A stretch of DNA of 64,000 nucleotides, from contig NZ_CP126446.1 in assembly GCF_030166655.1 (NCBI RefSeq), positions 2,604,001 to 2,668,000 on the forward strand. The letters run 5' to 3'. The position numbers and the translations under genes were made by a program. Shown here one piece after another: positions 8,271-16,845 of this stretch (position 1 is its first letter; each line of letters starts with the position of its first letter). This stretch comes from Pontibacillus chungwhensis (GTDB lineage Bacteria; Bacillota; Bacilli; Bacillales; BH030062). The notes below the pieces were generated by a model. That model was given only the letters and a program-made list of their open reading frames with translations, was not told the origin of the DNA and made no database searches.

Positions 8271-8888
8271 TTAAAACGTTTTAATATGGTCAAATGGATA
8301 AAAGCGCAAGAAGACCTGACCCACCAGGTGATCGATCGGAATAGCTCCCACTGCACGGCTATCATGACTGTTATTGCGATTATCCCCCATCACAAATACA
8401 TGCCCCTCTGATACAACCACTTTATCAAATGAACCAATCATATCTTCTTTAATATAGTCTTCTTGAATAACTTCTCCGTTTCGATAAAGCTTACCATCTT
8501 TAGATTCTAGAGTATCACCAGGCTTCCCGATTACGCGCTTCACCCAATAATTGTCTTGGCTTTCACTTCCTAGAATCATGCTTACGACTGGACTTTCCAG
8601 CACTTTATCTTTAAGTGTTCTCTCTTCATCCAAGCGGTTATCGACTACAATGATATCTTTGTAGTCAGGCTGTTGACCAAGCGTATAAGCACTCTTAAAC
8701 ACCCAAAGCCGATCGCCTTTCATGTCCCCTTCTTTAAGGTCCATTCCATCTAACGTCGGTTCCATTGATTGGCCACTTACTTTGAAGGGTTGTAATAGAA
8801 ATGTCGTAATCGCCACGGAAAAGACGAGTACAAATACGATCACCTTACTCCAACTAATGACTTCTTTTGCTATTTCATTTTTGCTCAT
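8271..8888 (-). CDS. lepB: Type I signal peptidase
   Basis: A 205-residue Sip-type signal peptidase that removes signal peptides from secreted proteins at the outer membrane face. One N-terminal membrane anchor (about 14-34) is followed by box B with the nucleophile Ser41 (SGQSMEPTL), box D with the general base Lys117 (YWVKRVIGKPGD) and box E (MGDNRNNSHDSR). The Lys base, instead of the His of ER-type SipW, places it with SipS/SipT. Between them is an acidic insertion (about 85-112). It is monocistronic with its own terminator; several exported proteins in this window would be clients. Confidence 0.95.
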   Translation of the reverse strand: MSKNEIAKEVISWSKVIVFVLVFSVAITTFLLQPFKVSGQSMEPTLDGMDLKEGDMKGDRLWVFKSAYTLGQQPDYKDIIVVDNRLDEERTLKDKVLESPVVSMILGSESQDNYWVKRVIGKPGDTLESKDGKLYRNGEVIQEDYIKEDMIGSFDKVVVSEGHVFVMGDNRNNSHDSRAVGAIPIDHLVGQVFLRFYPFDHIKTF

Positions 8889-8965
8889 ATGCAGGTTCCT
8901 TTCCTATGTAAAAATCCATTATTCATCACAGATTGGATGCGAACTCTAGGTATATATCCCAACCT

Positions 8966-9370
8966 TTAGATCCCTTTATTCTCTCGCAGTTCAATAAGTG
9001 TTCCTTCTGGTGCGTACACCTTCGAGAGACGACCTCCCTCAACGTCATATATTTCTTTACCATTTTTACGTTTAAACTTTACTCCTTTTTCTTTTAACTC
9101 TGTCACGATCTCCTCTATATTTTCTACCCACAAGCAGAAATGGACCATGCCCTGAACTTCTTTAGAAGGCTCAGATAGAACGTCATTCCCTTTTCCTGTT
9201 TGTAATTCAATATAGAAGTCTCCTAGTTGTAACCATGAGTTATAAGCACGGCCATGGAAATTAGGATGTTCACGCGCAAGTGTGAACCCTAATAATTTTG
9301 TGTAAAAATCAAGGGATTGTTTATAACGATTTGTTTGAATACAGATATGATGGAATGCTGAATTGGCCAT
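8966..9370 (-). CDS. VOC-family (glyoxalase/bleomycin-resistance fold) protein
   Basis: The 134-residue protein starts at the ATG at 9370, with AGAGGAG four bases upstream; the 14-residue in-frame extension lacks such a site. Two beta-alpha-beta-beta-beta units are visible, beginning FHHICIQTNRYKQSLDFYTKLLGF and ending APEGTLIELRE, with metal-ligand candidates His5/His6, Glu53 or Glu54 and the closing Glu. This is the glyoxalase I-like arrangement, but substrate and reaction cannot be told. No operon partner is clear; a divergent or separate promoter upstream is likely. Confidence 0.85.
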   Translation of the reverse strand: MANSAFHHICIQTNRYKQSLDFYTKLLGFTLAREHPNFHGRAYNSWLQLGDFYIELQTGKGNDVLSEPSKEVQGMVHFCLWVENIEEIVTELKEKGVKFKRKNGKEIYDVEGGRLSKVYAPEGTLIELRENKGI

Positions 9371-9472
9371 ACTTCTCCTCTTTTCCTTTATTCTATTATA
9401 TGACGGTGACAAACCCTACTATGTTTCAAGTTTACTAAAAAAGTATACACCCAGAGCCACAGAAAAATAAAG

Positions 9473-9492
9473 GCATCCCTAAAAAGGAATGC
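9473..9492 (-). terminator. Intrinsic terminator of the PadR-HAAS-DUF3784 unit
   Basis: GCATCC pairs with GGAATGC across a short A-rich loop, with TTTATTTTT following on the minus strand. Confidence 0.8.
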
Positions 9493-9493
9493 A

Positions 9494-9793
9494 CTATTCT
9501 ACCATATTCTTCTGAACATAGAGTATCATCCCTAGATGAGCAACGAGAATAATAGGAACCAAAATCCCCATAACGATTTCAATCGAAGTAGGGGGCGTTA
9601 ATAGCCCTGAAAGGATTAAAACAAGACCCGTGGATAAATCTAAATGACCAACCAATCTTGATAGCTTTTCTTTGTCCCGTACACGGTGTTGGTTAAACCC
9701 GCTTAATAACCACGTCTGCTTTTTGACCCCTACCATAAACGCAAACAACAACAAAATAATCCCTATTGCTAAAGGTGCTGTATTCAAATACAT
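9494..9793 (-). CDS. DUF3784 small membrane protein
   Basis: A 99-residue protein with three hydrophobic helices (about 6-22, 52-64, 70-90). The cytoplasmic KKQTWLLSGFNQHRVRDKEKL segment between the first two matches the DUF3784 pattern of an aromatic/Leu-Ser-Gly-Asn core followed by a charged helix. The function of the family is unknown. It is the last gene of a three-gene unit behind PadR and a HAAS-domain protein, and a terminator follows directly, so it may be part of the membrane module under PadR control. Confidence 0.75.
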   Translation of the reverse strand: MYLNTAPLAIGIILLLFAFMVGVKKQTWLLSGFNQHRVRDKEKLSRLVGHLDLSTGLVLILSGLLTPPTSIEIVMGILVPIILVAHLGMILYVQKNMVE

Positions 9794-9809
9794 GAACTTC
9801 CTCCTCTCT

Positions 9810-10328
9810 TTATGGTAGCCACCATTCCATGTAGAAGAAGGCTAAACCTAAGCTCACACAAAAGCTTGTATATACCCAAAAAGGGCCCTTTTTATAAACC
9901 TTAGAAGGTCTCTTCTTATAGTAAGAAAACAAAAAGGGGTGCTTTGTTAAGACAGCGTACAAAGATATAAACAGAAACAATAGTCCAATAGGTGCGTAGT
10001 GAAAAGGTGTGAACATCGCTAAGGCTATACAAGAGAGACTAGTGACTAATGGAAGATACCTTGTAACCTGATCTGAGTTTCTTCTATATGCGGAAACTAG
10101 TTCAAGGTCTTTCCACTGTTTCGCTACTTCTTCAGGAGTCCCAAATTCTTTTTTCACCGCACTTAATAGAGCAGCTTTTGTATTGGTTTCAGAAGCGACA
10201 TCCACAACAAAACCGTACACATGACTTTTGAATTCTTCCCAATCAGAAGATAAAGAGGGTATTTTGCTCATATGTCTCTCAATCTCGTTTGTATATTCTT
10301 CATAGACCTCCTCCACCACTCTACTCAC
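9810..10328 (-). CDS. HAAS/DUF1700-type membrane protein
   Basis: The 172-residue protein has an N-terminal helical domain (about 1-75) ending in FGTPEEVAKQWKDL, the signature helix pair of HAAS or DUF1700 proteins that accompany PadR regulators. Three to four membrane helices follow (about 90-170). It overlaps the padR-type gene upstream by 4 nt (ATGA), implying coupled translation. In other Bacillaceae such pairs control or sense membrane stress, but that is only family background; the role here is open. Confidence 0.8.
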   Translation of the reverse strand: MSRVVEEVYEEYTNEIERHMSKIPSLSSDWEEFKSHVYGFVVDVASETNTKAALLSAVKKEFGTPEEVAKQWKDLELVSAYRRNSDQVTRYLPLVTSLSCIALAMFTPFHYAPIGLLFLFISLYAVLTKHPFLFSYYKKRPSKVYKKGPFWVYTSFCVSLGLAFFYMEWWLP

Positions 10329-10660
10329 TCCTTTGTCGGTTGATCGAATGACCTTAAGGCTTCAAACATTTTCTCATAGACCTCCATCCGTTCTTTCGCT
10401 GTCTCCCCCCCTTTCTTTGAAAGGTAATAGTATTTCTTGGCTGGTCCCTGTTCTGAATCTTCCCAGTAATAACAAATAAGCTCCTGGTCTTGCATGCGCT
10501 TAAGTACAGGGTAGATGGCTCCACCTCCTATACTTAATTCGTCCGTTTCTTTCAACCTATTCGTAATCTCGTATCCATACATCGGCCGCTCCTTTAATAA
10601 AAGCAAAATCGCTAGTTCATAGCTTCCTTTCCTTAACTGCATCAGCCACTTATCCTTCAT
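10325..10660 (-). CDS. PadR-family transcriptional regulator
   Basis: The 111-residue protein starts MKDKWLMQLRKGSYELAIL; an upstream in-frame extension to 10738 looks noncoding. It shows the PadR winged helix: MYGYEITNRL, the GGGAIYPVLKRMQDQELI recognition segment and a wing with KKYYYLSKKG, then a short dimerisation helix. PadR proteins are repressors relieved by small ligands. The 4-nt overlap with the HAAS gene and the short gap to the DUF3784 gene define one transcript. The ribosome site (GGCGTGG) is weak, fitting low regulator expression. Confidence 0.88.
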   Translation of the reverse strand: MKDKWLMQLRKGSYELAILLLLKERPMYGYEITNRLKETDELSIGGGAIYPVLKRMQDQELICYYWEDSEQGPAKKYYYLSKKGGETAKERMEVYEKMFEALRSFDQPTKE

Positions 10661-10936
10661 AATGTCCACGCCTTTACCAGTTCGTTTCTCACTATATCGC
10701 AATCCTATATAGTATGTGGAAAGAAAGCGAGCATCCATAGAAGCTCACTACTATCCTATTACCGAAAATGATTAGCCTTAACCTTATTTTACCATTTAAT
10801 TTTTATTTTTCCATTTTATTGATAAATAAGGAAAAACCACTTCCCCATCATAATCAATTTCTCAAACGATACAATTATCCTAAATAGTATGATAGGATGA
10901 CCATTAAATCAGATTAACACTTAATAAGGAGTTATT
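10661..10936. other. Intergenic region between divergent units
   Basis: About 275 nt of AT-rich sequence. It carries AAGGAG just ahead of the 10937 gene, and presumably the padR promoter on the other strand. I find no convincing dyad operator, RNA gene or further small gene. Confidence 0.5.
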
Positions 10937-11143
10937 ATGGGGGATAAAAAGGAAACAGCTAAAGAAAGACGAAAACGATTAACAAATGGGAGTAATTACG
11001 ATATGACGGCTGAAAGGAAAGAGAGCTATTCAAATGAAGACCTCTTTAGTTTAGGTCACTTGGTAAACAAATTGGGTTGGAAAGGGACGGGAGTTCTTAC
11101 CATCGCACTGATCGTCGCCTATATCCTCTATACACTCATATAA
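10937..11143 (+). CDS. Small single-pass membrane protein
   Basis: The 68-residue protein has a basic hydrophilic N-terminal half (KKETAKERRKRLTNG) and one C-terminal membrane helix (about 48-67), so the N-terminus probably stays in the cytoplasm. AAGGAG is 5 nt before the ATG and a strong terminator follows the stop, so the unit is complete. I do not recognise a named family. Tail-anchored small proteins of this form are common in Bacillaceae and usually uncharacterised. Confidence 0.75.
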   Translation: MGDKKETAKERRKRLTNGSNYDMTAERKESYSNEDLFSLGHLVNKLGWKGTGVLTIALIVAYILYTLI

Positions 11144-11147
11144 AAAA

Positions 11148-11169
11148 AGACTGCCGTTTCCGGCAGTCT
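11148..11169. terminator. Bidirectional intrinsic terminator
   Basis: AGACTGCCG and CGGCAGTCT with a TTTC loop, flanked by A and T runs. It serves both the small membrane protein gene and the converging cold-shock gene. Confidence 0.92.
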
Positions 11170-11191
11170 TTTTTATCGCTTATCGCAGTTA

Positions 11192-11389
11192 TTACTTTTG
11201 AACGTTAGCAGCTTGTGGGCCACGGTTACCTTCAACAATTTCAAATGAAACTGTTTGGTTTTCTTCTAACGTTTTGAAACCTTCGTCTTGAATAGCAGAG
11301 AAATGAACGAATACATCGTCTTGACCTTCTACTTCGATAAAACCGAAACCTTTTTCAGCGTTGAACCATTTAACTGTACCTTGTAACAT
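11192..11389 (-). CDS. Cold-shock protein (CspA/CspB family)
   Basis: A typical 65-residue single cold-shock domain that binds single-stranded RNA/DNA and acts as an RNA chaperone. RNP1 (KGFGFIEV) and RNP2 (VFVHFSAI) are intact, as is the opening [20 protein letters not shown] lies at the right distance upstream. It is preceded by a roughly 125-nt leader behind a good sigma-A promoter, as usual for cold-shock genes, where the leader folds differently in the cold. Which B. subtilis paralogue (CspB, CspC or CspD) it matches best cannot be decided by eye. Confidence 0.96.
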   Translation of the reverse strand: MLQGTVKWFNAEKGFGFIEVEGQDDVFVHFSAIQDEGFKTLEENQTVSFEIVEGNRGPQAANVQK

Positions 11390-11516
11390 AATTGTTACCT
11401 CCTGCGTGGATCAAGTCCACATTGTATTACTATTATTGCTCTGCATATTCGTTCCAGACGAAAGCGACTGATCAGTTACTTTTTTCTTTCACTCGTAAAC
11501 GAACAAGAATAATTAA
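11390..11516 (-). promoter_or_regulatory. Long 5' leader of the cold-shock mRNA
   Basis: The stretch between the predicted start point and the csp ATG has no reading frame of its own. Long structured leaders are characteristic of csp mRNAs. I infer a regulatory role from position only. Confidence 0.5.
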
Positions 11517-11521
11517 CTCTT

Positions 11522-11550
11522 ACTATACCAGTTGAAAACCCTTTCTACAA
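11522..11550 (-). promoter_or_regulatory. Sigma-A promoter of the cold-shock gene
   Basis: Minus strand TTGTAG, 17 nt, TATAGT. No other good -35/-10 pair lies nearer the gene. Confidence 0.7.
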
Positions 11551-11639
11551 GCATTTATTTAAAAGATTTCAAGTTATTTTTTTCCTAACCCCTATTACTC
11601 ATTCAAATAAGGGCTTGTTCTTAGCAATAAACGTGAAAA

Positions 11640-11665
11640 GAGCCACCCTTTTAAAAGGGCGGCTC
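11640..11665 (-). terminator. Intrinsic terminator of aldehyde dehydrogenase gene
   Basis: GAGCCACCCTT and AAGGGCGGCTC form the stem, with TTTTCACG after it on the minus strand. Confidence 0.88.
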
Positions 11666-11684
11666 GCAATATTTACGATCTAGT

Positions 11685-13109
11685 TTATGATGGATATCCT
11701 AGGATGGCTTTCTTCTCAAGGTACTCTTCGATACCAAAGTCACCCCACTCACGACCAATACCAGATTGCTTATACCCACCAAATGGTGCTGCAAAGTCGT
11801 GAGCAGCATCATTCACCTTGATACGTCCAGCTCGGATAGATGTTGCTACCTTTTTAAGAGTTTCAGGATCTTTACCGTATACATAGCCAGCTAGGCCGTA
11901 TACAACATCATTTCCAATTTCAATCGCATGGTCAATATTATCATACGTAATAATACTCATGACTGGTCCGAAGATTTCTTCCTGAGCAATAACCATGTCA
12001 TTGGAAACGTCAGTGAAAATGGTTGGCTTAGCGTAATACCCTTTATCTAAACCATCCGGAAGACCTGTACCACCGGCAATCACATTAGCTCCTTCTTCGA
12101 TACCTTTTTCAATATAAGATTGAACCGTATCCCATTGCTTTTTCGATACAAGTGGTCCAATATAATTTCCTTCACGAGGATGACCTACTGGAAATTCAGG
12201 TAGTACGTCAAGAACTGCTTGTTCGAATTCCTCTTTCTTAGAAGCTGGAACAATCATTCTTGTAGCTGCTGAGCAAACTTGCCCTGTATTGGTTGCGATA
12301 TTACTTACTGCATTACGTGCTGCGTCTTTCATATCGGCATCTTCAAGAACGATTAACGGAGACTTCCCGCCTAGCTCTAGAGCCACATTCTTAATTGTTT
12401 CAGACGCATTTTGCATAACTTTGGCACCTACACCTGCAGAACCAGTGAAGGATACAAAGTCGATGTCAGGATGAGAACTAATGCCATCCCCAATTGTTTC
12501 ACCTGTACCATTGACTAAGTTAAATACGCCTTTAGGCACGCCTACTTCATCAAAGATCTCTGCTAACATAATAGCCGCAAATGGCGTCATTTCAGATGGC
12601 TTTAAGACAACAGGACTACCTGCTGCGAAGGCACTAGCAATTTTCGTTGAAGCTTGGTTTGTCGGGAAGTTCCATGGTGTGATAAGACCACTAACCCCAA
12701 CAGATTCCTTCACAAGAGTATGATCGCCGCGGTCTTCCATAAATTCTATGGATTTAAGAGATTCAGCGGCCTGAGCAAAATGATTATAGCCCATGCTATA
12801 ATGAACTTTTTCTGAAATTTTAAGAGGTGCTCCTAGTTCATCTGTCATCACTTCAATGAATTCATCTTTACGTCTGGCATAGGCTTCAGCGATGTTCTCA
12901 AGCATTTCTACGCGTTCTTCTTTGGACGTTTGAGAGAAACTAGGGAAAGCGTCACGGGCTGCTTTTACCGCTTTATCTAAATCTTCTTTGGTACCCAAAC
13001 TAATTTGGCCCATCGGCTCTTCCGTTGCCGGGTTGATCACATTGTATGTTTCATTACCAGTTGATTCAATCCATTCTCCATTAATGTAATGTTTTAAGTT
13101 CTTACGCAT
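11685..13109 (-). CDS. NAD-dependent aldehyde dehydrogenase
   Basis: A full-length 474-residue aldehyde dehydrogenase: Asn147 in TPWNFP, FTGS near 221, Glu245 in LELGGKSP and catalytic Cys279 in GQVCSAATR. The C-terminal KQSGIGREWGDFGIEEYLEKK is typical of broad-specificity aldehyde dehydrogenases of the AldA/DhaS group. It is only distantly similar to the enzyme at 2.9-4.3 kb. It is monocistronic, with its own terminator, and divergent from the yoxD-like gene, so the two may share regulation. The natural substrate is unknown. Confidence 0.92.
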   Translation of the reverse strand: MRKNLKHYINGEWIESTGNETYNVINPATEEPMGQISLGTKEDLDKAVKAARDAFPSFSQTSKEERVEMLENIAEAYARRKDEFIEVMTDELGAPLKISEKVHYSMGYNHFAQAAESLKSIEFMEDRGDHTLVKESVGVSGLITPWNFPTNQASTKIASAFAAGSPVVLKPSEMTPFAAIMLAEIFDEVGVPKGVFNLVNGTGETIGDGISSHPDIDFVSFTGSAGVGAKVMQNASETIKNVALELGGKSPLIVLEDADMKDAARNAVSNIATNTGQVCSAATRMIVPASKKEEFEQAVLDVLPEFPVGHPREGNYIGPLVSKKQWDTVQSYIEKGIEEGANVIAGGTGLPDGLDKGYYAKPTIFTDVSNDMVIAQEEIFGPVMSIITYDNIDHAIEIGNDVVYGLAGYVYGKDPETLKKVATSIRAGRIKVNDAAHDFAAPFGGYKQSGIGREWGDFGIEEYLEKKAILGYPS

Positions 13110-13225
13110 ATTCGAGGTCTCCTTTATTTATAATTTAATTTGTAAAAAGTTGTCTGCTTGTGCTTACGTAACATGTATTACCGCTAAATCCACTATTGAA
13201 ACATCTCGAATAGAAAGCAATTCTT

Positions 13226-13254
13226 TTGAGATTGTTCTAGGTTGCGCTTACACT
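13226..13254 (+). promoter_or_regulatory. Probable sigma-A promoter of yoxD-like gene
   Basis: TTGAGA, 17 nt, TACACT, ending about 25 nt before the start codon. This argues against the longer reading frame that begins at 13150. Confidence 0.55.
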
Positions 13255-13278
13255 ATTGATAAAGAAAGGATGATAACA

Positions 13279-14004
13279 TTGGCACAAGAAGTTAAAGGAA
13301 AAGTGGCTTATATTACTGGAGCTGGTAGTGGCATTGGACGTGCGACAGCGATTCAGTTTGCTAAAGAAGGCATTCACGTAGGACTTATTGCAAGAACAGA
13401 GAGTAAACTTAAAACGGTCAGAGATGAAGTTATTTCTTATGGCGTAAAAGCATCTTATGCGGTAGCCGATATTGCCAATCTTGAAGAAGTAGAAAGAGCT
13501 GTAGAGCAGTTAAAGCAAGAAGTTGGTCCAGCCAATATTTTAGTAAACAACGCTGGAATTGGATTATATGGTTCGTTCCTTGAATTAGAGCCTGAAGAGT
13601 GGAAGCGTACTTTTGAGGTTAATGTGTATGGAACCTATCATGTTACAAGAGCTGTCCTCCCTCATATGATTGATGAGAATCAAGGGGATATTGTAAACAT
13701 TTCCTCAAGTAATGGATTGAAAGGAACTGCTGGCTCTACTTCTTATAGTGCATCGAAATTTGCAATTCAAGGGATGACAGAAGCCCTTATGCAAGAAGTT
13801 CGTCGTCACAATGTTCGAGTCTTCACCCTAAACCCTAGCCTTGTGGCTACAGAACTAGCTTTTGGTGACAATTTTGATGAAAAACAGGATAGAGAGAAGT
13901 ATATGCAGCCAGAAGACATTGCAGAGTATATGACGGCGCAGCTAAAACTGCATCCGCGCATCTTTATTAAACAATCCCTTCAATGGGCAACGAACCCTTT
14001 TTAA
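13279..14004 (+). CDS. yoxD: YoxD-like short-chain dehydrogenase (3-oxoacyl reductase family)
   Basis: The 241-residue SDR has TGAGSGIG, NNAG and a Ser...Tyr-Ser-Ala-Ser-Lys active site (SYSASK). Its C-terminal MQPEDIAEYMTAQLKLHPRI closely matches B. subtilis YoxD as I remember it. AAAGG lies 9 nt before a TTG at 13279, whereas the ATG at 13270 touches it directly; I prefer the TTG. The upstream frame back to 13150 crosses the promoter. YoxD-type proteins are annotated as 3-oxoacyl-ACP reductases, but their true substrate is not established. Confidence 0.85.
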   Translation: MAQEVKGKVAYITGAGSGIGRATAIQFAKEGIHVGLIARTESKLKTVRDEVISYGVKASYAVADIANLEEVERAVEQLKQEVGPANILVNNAGIGLYGSFLELEPEEWKRTFEVNVYGTYHVTRAVLPHMIDENQGDIVNISSSNGLKGTAGSTSYSASKFAIQGMTEALMQEVRRHNVRVFTLNPSLVATELAFGDNFDEKQDREKYMQPEDIAEYMTAQLKLHPRIFIKQSLQWATNPF

Positions 14005-14086
14005 TGCTGATCCACAACCGCCCCTTCTGTTTGTGAACCCTCTCCTCAGGGTACATAAGTTATAACTTTTTAGAGGAGGCGTGGAC

Positions 14087-14773
14087 ATGGATTTTGATCA
14101 TTTAGTTGTACTGGCGAAATCTCCTGAAAAATCTCAGCAAGATATGAAAGGTAAACACGGAATACGCGGGCAAAAGGGGGGCGAGCATAAGGAATGGGGA
14201 ACCTATAACCACTTAGCATTCTTTGAAAATGGTGCCTACATAGAATGGATTGGGATTACAGATTACGAGAAAGCCTCACAGTCTGATAATCCACTCATTC
14301 AACAAGCTTTAGAGACCCATGACCAAGAAATCGAAGGACCCTTTACGTTTGCACTGAGGACTTCCCAAATGGACGAGCTCATCGAACATTGGGAAGCAGA
14401 AAACCTGAATTACGAAGGGCCTTTCAAGGGAAGTCGTACGACCCCGGATGGTCAAGAGCTTAGCTGGCGCATGTTATTTCCTAAAGCCGAGAGCGCTTTC
14501 CCCCTTCCTTTTATCATTGAGTGGGGAGAGAAACAGAACGGACCAACTGATCCACAGGACTTAAACTCAATACCGTTTGAAACCATTCATGTGGGAGTCC
14601 AGGATTTAGAAGCTGCCCTTCATCAATGGACCTTATTCTATCAGCTCGGGGAGCCCGAACATTCACAAGACTTAGCGGGTAATCCTTCCTATGAATGGAA
14701 GCTCGGCAACGGAACCCTTTCCTTATCAGAAGGGGAAGGCATTAACGGGAAGTTTGGTCACATTAATTTGTAA
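14087..14773 (+). CDS. VOC-type (Glyoxalase_3-like) protein
   Basis: The 228-residue protein contains two VOC-like units, the first opening MDFDHLVVLAKSPEKSQQDM and the second around ETIHVGVQDLEAALHQW. This is the layout of Glyoxalase_3-like proteins of Bacillus. AGAGGAGG is 7 nt from the ATG at 14087, and the GTG at 14081 is too close. His4 and Glu52 are possible metal ligands. It lies downstream of the yoxD-like gene in the same direction with an 82-nt gap and ends in a strong terminator. No substrate can be assigned. Confidence 0.8.
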   Translation: MDFDHLVVLAKSPEKSQQDMKGKHGIRGQKGGEHKEWGTYNHLAFFENGAYIEWIGITDYEKASQSDNPLIQQALETHDQEIEGPFTFALRTSQMDELIEHWEAENLNYEGPFKGSRTTPDGQELSWRMLFPKAESAFPLPFIIEWGEKQNGPTDPQDLNSIPFETIHVGVQDLEAALHQWTLFYQLGEPEHSQDLAGNPSYEWKLGNGTLSLSEGEGINGKFGHINL

Positions 14774-14778
14774 ATAAA

Positions 14779-14815
14779 AGCAACCAGCCTGTTCATCAGA
14801 CTGGTTGCTTTTTTA
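14779..14815 (+). terminator. Intrinsic terminator
   Basis: AGCAACCAG and CTGGTTGCT separated by 13 bases, followed by TTTTTTATTTT. Confidence 0.92.
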
Positions 14816-14877
14816 TTTTCACGAAGCCATCCAATTCACATAGTTTAATAGAAATATGATTAAACAGGAGAATAGTG

Positions 14878-15573
14878 ATGACGAACCATTATCTAGATTT
14901 ATTAGCGTACTTCGGCATAGGCGGGGCTCATCCAGGTGGATTTGAGCTGAGTAAACAGATCTTTAACGGAGAGAAGTTAACTAGTGACCTCCATGTTTTA
15001 GACCTTGGTTGTGGAACAGGGCAATCCTCAGAATATATCCGAGATACATTTGGATGTGAAGTAACGGGGATTGATCAGCATCCAATCATGATCCAAAAAG
15101 CTAATGAGCGACAAGCAGATGTTACATTTTTAGAAGGCGATGCTGAAGACTTGCCTTTTCCTGACCATAGCTTCGACTTTATCTTCACAGAATCCACCAT
15201 TGCTTTTACAGATATGCCTAGAACTCTTGAAGAAATAAGACGTGTCCTTACCCCAAAAGGCACCGTTTTATTTCTTGAGATGACTGCAGAACACCCCATT
15301 CCTGACTCTTTGAAAAAACAAATTATGAATCTCTATCACATCCAAGCTATTTATTTAGAGTCCGAGTGGAAAGAAGAATTAAATCGAGCAGGATTCACAA
15401 ATATTGAATGTTTAAACATTCCGTCTAATTTAAATGAAAGTGCTCTATCCGATATGAATTTAAGCCCTAACATCCCTGAATCTCTATATGATTTATGGGA
15501 CCAACACGCTGAGCTTGTTGAAATCAGCAAGAAACACCTTGGATTTCGAACTTTTAGATGTCATTTAGGATAA
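14878..15573 (+). CDS. Class I SAM-dependent methyltransferase
   Basis: The 231-residue protein has motif I VLDLGCGTGQSS (about 41-52), the acidic end of strand 2 (GIDQHP), motif II GDAEDLPFPDHSFDFI and the post-motif RRVLTPKGTVLFLE. These are the Methyltransf_11 hallmarks. CAGGAG is 7 nt before the ATG at 14878; a GTG three bases earlier is a weaker choice. The LLAYFGIGGAHPGGF opening is unusual and may shape substrate binding. Acceptor unknown. It is a single-gene unit with its own terminator. Confidence 0.9.
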   Translation: MTNHYLDLLAYFGIGGAHPGGFELSKQIFNGEKLTSDLHVLDLGCGTGQSSEYIRDTFGCEVTGIDQHPIMIQKANERQADVTFLEGDAEDLPFPDHSFDFIFTESTIAFTDMPRTLEEIRRVLTPKGTVLFLEMTAEHPIPDSLKKQIMNLYHIQAIYLESEWKEELNRAGFTNIECLNIPSNLNESALSDMNLSPNIPESLYDLWDQHAELVEISKKHLGFRTFRCHLG

Positions 15574-15587
15574 CTTTTATTATTCAA

Positions 15588-15621
15588 AAAAACTCTCCCC
15601 CTTGATAGGAGGAGAGTTTTT
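15588..15621. terminator. Bidirectional terminator between converging genes
   Basis: AAAAACTCTCC pairs with GGAGAGTTTTT. It serves the methyltransferase gene and, read on the other strand, the DUF2268 gene, whose stop lies inside it. Confidence 0.9.
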
Positions 15622-16462
15622 ACAATTGGCTTTTAACAAATGAGGACTCTTTGATGACTTCTTCAGCAGAAACTTGAAATAGATCGCTAAGATCATGCAA
15701 ACCTTTAGTCCTGCAATATGCATTCACTAGGTGATAAGCCGCATTATACCCTACCCATTTGGGGGGGCGACCATGTTTCTTTCCATACATTAGTTTCATG
15801 TTCTGTTCATGGTCTGTCGATTCTAATAATGGAAGAATGTACTTTCCCCAATAAGACTTGCATTCTTTTTCCTTATACACTGAAGTCCAAGGAGCGAGCC
15901 ATTCCTTTCCATAGATCCTCTTTACAGCTTGTTCTGCGGTCCCCTCTAAGACTAACAGATCCTCCAAGCGCAAGGTTTCTTCGCTTAGACCCTGTGCGGT
16001 CATTCTACAGACATGGTGGTATTCATGTGCCAATATAGCCCGCAGCTCCTGTTGTTTATGCGAGGCAGTAAGGAAAAGAAAAACAGCTCCTTTTATCGCT
16101 AATCCATTCTTATTTTTAACTTGCCTTTTTTCATAACCACGCGTGATAGGAAATATATAAACCGGTATGTCTGGTCCCTTCCATTGATCTTTTAACTGTA
16201 CAAATTCATGCTCAATCGTCTCCCATATTCCCCGGTCTTTCATGTCACCTACCAATCGTTTCATCTTCCGCCATTCTCCAGGCTGAAATAAACCATGCTG
16301 CTGTAAATGGTACGTAACCTCTTCAGGACTTGAAGACGGGAAGTGGTGACTGACCGGCACCCCGATCTTGTTTAACTGTCCCTCATATAAATCTTGAGAT
16401 CGCTTCTCCTCATAATCTCTTAAAAGCTCTTCTACCCATTCATCTGTTCTCACAATTCCCAT
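15620..16462 (-). CDS. DUF2268 predicted zinc metalloprotease
   Basis: The 280-residue protein carries HEYHH at 146-150 (HExxH zinc site) and a downstream helix with LVLEGTAEQ whose Glu is the likely third ligand. This pairing defines DUF2268, the family of B. subtilis YjaZ as I recall it. The ATG at 16462 follows AGAGGGGG; an 11-residue upstream extension is unlikely. No signal peptide is seen, so it should act in the cytoplasm. Its target is unknown. Confidence 0.85.
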   Translation of the reverse strand: MGIVRTDEWVEELLRDYEEKRSQDLYEGQLNKIGVPVSHHFPSSSPEEVTYHLQQHGLFQPGEWRKMKRLVGDMKDRGIWETIEHEFVQLKDQWKGPDIPVYIFPITRGYEKRQVKNKNGLAIKGAVFLFLTASHKQQELRAILAHEYHHVCRMTAQGLSEETLRLEDLLVLEGTAEQAVKRIYGKEWLAPWTSVYKEKECKSYWGKYILPLLESTDHEQNMKLMYGKKHGRPPKWVGYNAAYHLVNAYCRTKGLHDLSDLFQVSAEEVIKESSFVKSQL

Positions 16463-16599
16463 AAAAGTCCCCCTCTTCCCTCTCTGGTTATTCACCTATT
16501 CTGTCATATCTAGTAGATCCGTCTAGTCCAACCAAAACGCTTTTGCATAAGTTATGACTACATACTGATATGTATATCAGGAAAGGAAGGAGGATATGT

Positions 16600-16845
16600 A
16601 TGTCTCATAACATGTATAACCGTTGTTGCCGTTATAAAGGAAGAGTCGTGCGCTTGGAATCCAGAGGACGTGTTCACGTTGGGGAAGTCACACGCGTATC
16701 AAGAAGCCATGTATGGATTCGACCTGTCGGCGGTCCAAGAGGATTAGGTTGGGGATATTACGGATTTGGTTACGGAGGATTCGGTGTTCCATTTGCACTA
16801 GGTGCCATTACAGGTATTGCATTAGCAGGAGCATTCCTTTGGTAG
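16600..16845 (+). CDS. Small Gly-rich protein with SH3-like N-terminus
   Basis: The 81-residue protein starts at the ATG at 16600 behind AAGGAGG. Residues about 5-45 (RCCRYKGRVVRLESRGRVHV) look like a small beta-barrel of SH3/KOW type. It is followed by a Gly/Tyr-rich segment (GWGYYGFGYGGFG) and a hydrophobic C-terminal helix. Composition and position beside two YjcZ-type genes suggest a sporulation or spore-surface role; that is inference. No named family was recognised. Confidence 0.75.
   Translation: MSHNMYNRCCRYKGRVVRLESRGRVHVGEVTRVSRSHVWIRPVGGPRGLGWGYYGFGYGGFGVPFALGAITGIALAGAFLW

Noticed and set aside
13150-13278. N-terminal extension of the yoxD-like protein
   Set aside because: The promoter candidate at 13226-13254 lies inside it and no ribosome site precedes 13150.
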